A stretch of DNA of 64,000 nucleotides from Melioribacter sp051488665 (GTDB lineage Bacteria > Bacteroidota > Ignavibacteria > Ignavibacteriales > Melioribacteraceae): contig NZ_JBPSEG010000001.1 of the NCBI RefSeq assembly GCF_051488665.1, forward strand, positions 62,001 to 126,000, in the 5' to 3' direction. The position numbers and the translations under genes were made by a program. Positions 62,116 through 64,000 of the stretch are shown one piece after another. Within the stretch, counting starts at the first letter, position 1, and every line of letters starts with the position of its first letter. Under the pieces are notes generated by a model that was given only the letters and a program-made list of their open reading frames with translations, was not told the origin of the DNA and did no database searches.

Positions 62116-63948
62116 TTAACGGACGGTGTCGAGTGTTTCTGTGAATTGTTTTACTTTTTCTTCAACTTGTTCTGTAATGCGTTTGCGATGCTTCTCTCTT
62201 TCCTCCTGCAATTCATCAATCTGCCTTTTGTGGTGGTCGATGCTGGCAGTTATGCTGTTTCTCATTACTGTCTCTTTGTCCTTTGAGTATTCCTCGGCTT
62301 CTTTTATTAGCCGGTCCTTTTGAAATTTTAGACTATTCAGTTTTTTAACCAGTTTTTGTTTTTCGTCAACTCTGTCGATTAATACAAAGCCTGCTATGAC
62401 ACCCGAAATAAGAACTCCGATCAGAAAACTGACGATTCCCCATCTTAAACCGGAAAAAATAATCATCATTATTGTCGAATTATAACCGGAAGTATATGCT
62501 AACGATTCGTTCGAATAACCGGCTAATCCGCCGATTAAAAAGACTATTAGCGCAATAATTGTATTATTGACCATATTTGCCGAAAATGATTTTGCGGGGT
62601 TGTACCTCTCAAGATGAGGCAGCTGTAAAATTTTATCTTCTATAATTTGCTTTTCATATTCGTAATTCGAATTAATAGTCTTGATTACGTCATCCAGATT
62701 ACTCTTAACTTTTTCATGGAAAGTTTCGAGTTCTTTCTTCAATCGTTTTATAGTTTCCGAATAGTCGTTAATTGCTTCGTCGTATTTAACAAGACTCTGC
62801 TCGATTTCCTGATATTCACGTTTTTTCTTTTCTTCAACTATCAAATCAAGCGTTTCCTGGTATTTGCGTTCGAACTCCGGATACATACCGATAACAAGCG
62901 TATTCGCAGATTCGGCGTAAGCTTTAATTACTTTGTCCAATAAGACAAAGTGTTTATTTATGTCTTCCGTAATGTATTCGTCGACTTTTAACTCCTTTAA
63001 GAGAATTATTTTATCGGCTATTTTCTTTAATGTATTTTCTTCAGTCAGTCTGTAGGGGCTTAAAGTATCCGCAATCAATTGTTGAGCCGGAGCAAAATCT
63101 TTTTCGTAAAACACATTGTAGATTAACGCATTGATAAGGAAGTAGTTAAACATACCGAAATTATTCACGTCTATTGCCGCAATCATTCTGTGGAAGTCGT
63201 ACGTTATTACTTCCCGAATGTAGTATTCAACAATTTCTCTGTTGTTTAATTTAAGCTCGCACAATGCGCTGTAAATCTTGGCCGTAATCCCGTTTTGCTT
63301 AGTTTCGACAGCCTCTTTGAAAAGATTATTTGCTTCGTCGTATCTTTTTTCCTTGAGATACAGGAAGCCGTGAAAGAGATTTACAATGTAAAGCAATTCA
63401 TGCAAGACCGGTTCCTGCAATTTCAGCGCAACTACCATCTGTTTGACTTCATTGAAAAGTCCGTCGGCTTTTGAGAAGTTATAGATTGAATTATGATATG
63501 TGTGAAGTATAGCCTGAATAACGAATTTAAAGAAATTGTGTTTATAAATATCGCGTTCAATAAAACTCATCGTAAGATTGGCGTAATATTCTTTTTCGCC
63601 TCTTATCTGCGCCGTAGCCCACTTTGCATAATTTTCTTTGATCGATTTATGAAGATCGAAATATTTGGCCCGATTGAAATTCGCTTTCATATATTCTTCT
63701 ATCTGAGCCAACAGCCAGGAATCGTAGACCCAGTAAATGGGGGCGTTGTTAAAAGGTATGAATATTTCTTTAAGTTCTTCTGGTATGTCGAAAGAAAGGA
63801 TTTTAATATTGTCCTTTAAATGCTTGATATAATCGAATTCTCCTTTAAAAGAGAGTTCGAACAATTCCCTGCCGAGCTTAAAAAATTCCGATACGCTCGC
63901 GCCTTTGTTGCCCGTTGTTACAATATGTTTTTCGACGGCTTCGGACAC
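62116..63948 (-). CDS. Large coiled-coil protein with two membrane helices, unknown
   Basis: 610 residues starting at GTG 63948 after GGAGTAAAA. About 1-370 form an alpha-helical, TPR-like repeat domain. About 370-445 is a charged coiled coil (KKREYQEIEQSLVKYDEAIN). A membrane region with two hydrophobic helices follows (about 465-545, IIALIVFLIGGLAGYS and WGIVSFLIGVLISGVIAGF). A second coiled coil covers about 550-605. I do not recognise the family. It may organise a membrane complex; its position at the end of the flagellar/glycosylation block is suggestive only. Confidence 0.6.
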   Translation of the reverse strand: MSEAVEKHIVTTGNKGASVSEFFKLGRELFELSFKGEFDYIKHLKDNIKILSFDIPEELKEIFIPFNNAPIYWVYDSWLLAQIEEYMKANFNRAKYFDLHKSIKENYAKWATAQIRGEKEYYANLTMSFIERDIYKHNFFKFVIQAILHTYHNSIYNFSKADGLFNEVKQMVVALKLQEPVLHELLYIVNLFHGFLYLKEKRYDEANNLFKEAVETKQNGITAKIYSALCELKLNNREIVEYYIREVITYDFHRMIAAIDVNNFGMFNYFLINALIYNVFYEKDFAPAQQLIADTLSPYRLTEENTLKKIADKIILLKELKVDEYITEDINKHFVLLDKVIKAYAESANTLVIGMYPEFERKYQETLDLIVEEKKKREYQEIEQSLVKYDEAINDYSETIKRLKKELETFHEKVKSNLDDVIKTINSNYEYEKQIIEDKILQLPHLERYNPAKSFSANMVNNTIIALIVFLIGGLAGYSNESLAYTSGYNSTIMMIIFSGLRWGIVSFLIGVLISGVIAGFVLIDRVDEKQKLVKKLNSLKFQKDRLIKEAEEYSKDKETVMRNSITASIDHHKRQIDELQEEREKHRKRITEQVEEKVKQFTETLDTVR

Positions 63949-64000
63949 TTTTACTCCATACCGTAATCTTTATAATTAAATGTCAAAATAATTTTTGTGC

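Overview
The window looks like a chromosomal segment from a flagellated member of the Bacteroidota/Chlorobi lineage, most plausibly an Ignavibacteria/Melioribacter-type bacterium. This is an inference: TonB-dependent receptors carry Bacteroidota-style carboxypeptidase-regulatory domains and a DUF4249 lipoprotein partner, and they sit beside flagellar, chemotaxis and sigma-54/sigma-28 genes that most Bacteroidetes lack. Gene density is high, operons are tightly packed with ATGA overlaps, and base composition is moderately AT-rich, falling further in two patches (about 19-23 kb and 53-58.6 kb).

Region 1 (1-5.8 kb, + strand) is a metabolic cluster: the C-terminal part of an aconitase/homoaconitase-family enzyme cut by the window edge, an MmgE/PrpD-family dehydratase, a CitD-CitE fusion and CitF. 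Together these could hydrate or dehydrate a tricarboxylic or methyl-substituted acid and cleave it with a citrate-lyase-type complex. Region 2 (5.8-10.4 kb, - strand) is an outer-membrane uptake operon: TonB receptor, DUF4249 lipoprotein and a PEGA/beta-propeller lipoprotein. It is followed by a small exported protein, a sigma-54 activator with its PAS kinase, and acetyl-CoA synthetase. A divergent + strand pair (15.9-18.5 kb) is a small membrane protein and a metal-type TonB receptor.

Region 3 (18.5-23.2 kb) is an accessory patch next to tRNA-Ser(GCU). It holds a GIY-YIG nuclease remnant, a tandem duplication of the tRNA 3' end, a DUF5131 (phage Gp37/Gp68) protein lacking one motif cysteine, an ImmA/IrrE-XRE plus DUF4411 (PIN-like) pair, an orphan protein and a decayed AAA ATPase.

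Region 4 (23.3-31.8 kb) is carbohydrate metabolism: GH3 beta-glucosidase, thiolase, YgjP-type metallopeptidase, MalQ, a GH13 amylase and a sugar MFS transporter split by a frameshift in an A9 tract. Region 5 (31.9-45.9 kb) contains three large multi-PAS sensor kinases, BipA/TypA, a Gfo/Idh/MocA oxidoreductase and a - strand chemotaxis operon (cheW, bacteriohemerythrin, TonB C-terminal protein, MCP).

Region 6 (45.9-64 kb, - strand) is flagellar and surface glycosylation: fliC with a clear sigma-28 promoter, fliS, fliD, a FliT-like gene and flgM. Just upstream of fliC lies a long run of glycosyltransferases (one a 1374-residue GT2-zinc ribbon-GT4-GT4-TPR fusion), methyltransferases and nucleotide-sugar enzymes, and finally a 610-residue coiled-coil membrane protein. 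I infer a flagellin or surface-polysaccharide glycosylation locus. Two genes in it are interrupted, one by an in-frame TGA and one by an apparently shifted N-terminus. No CRISPR array, rRNA, transposase or integrase was seen.
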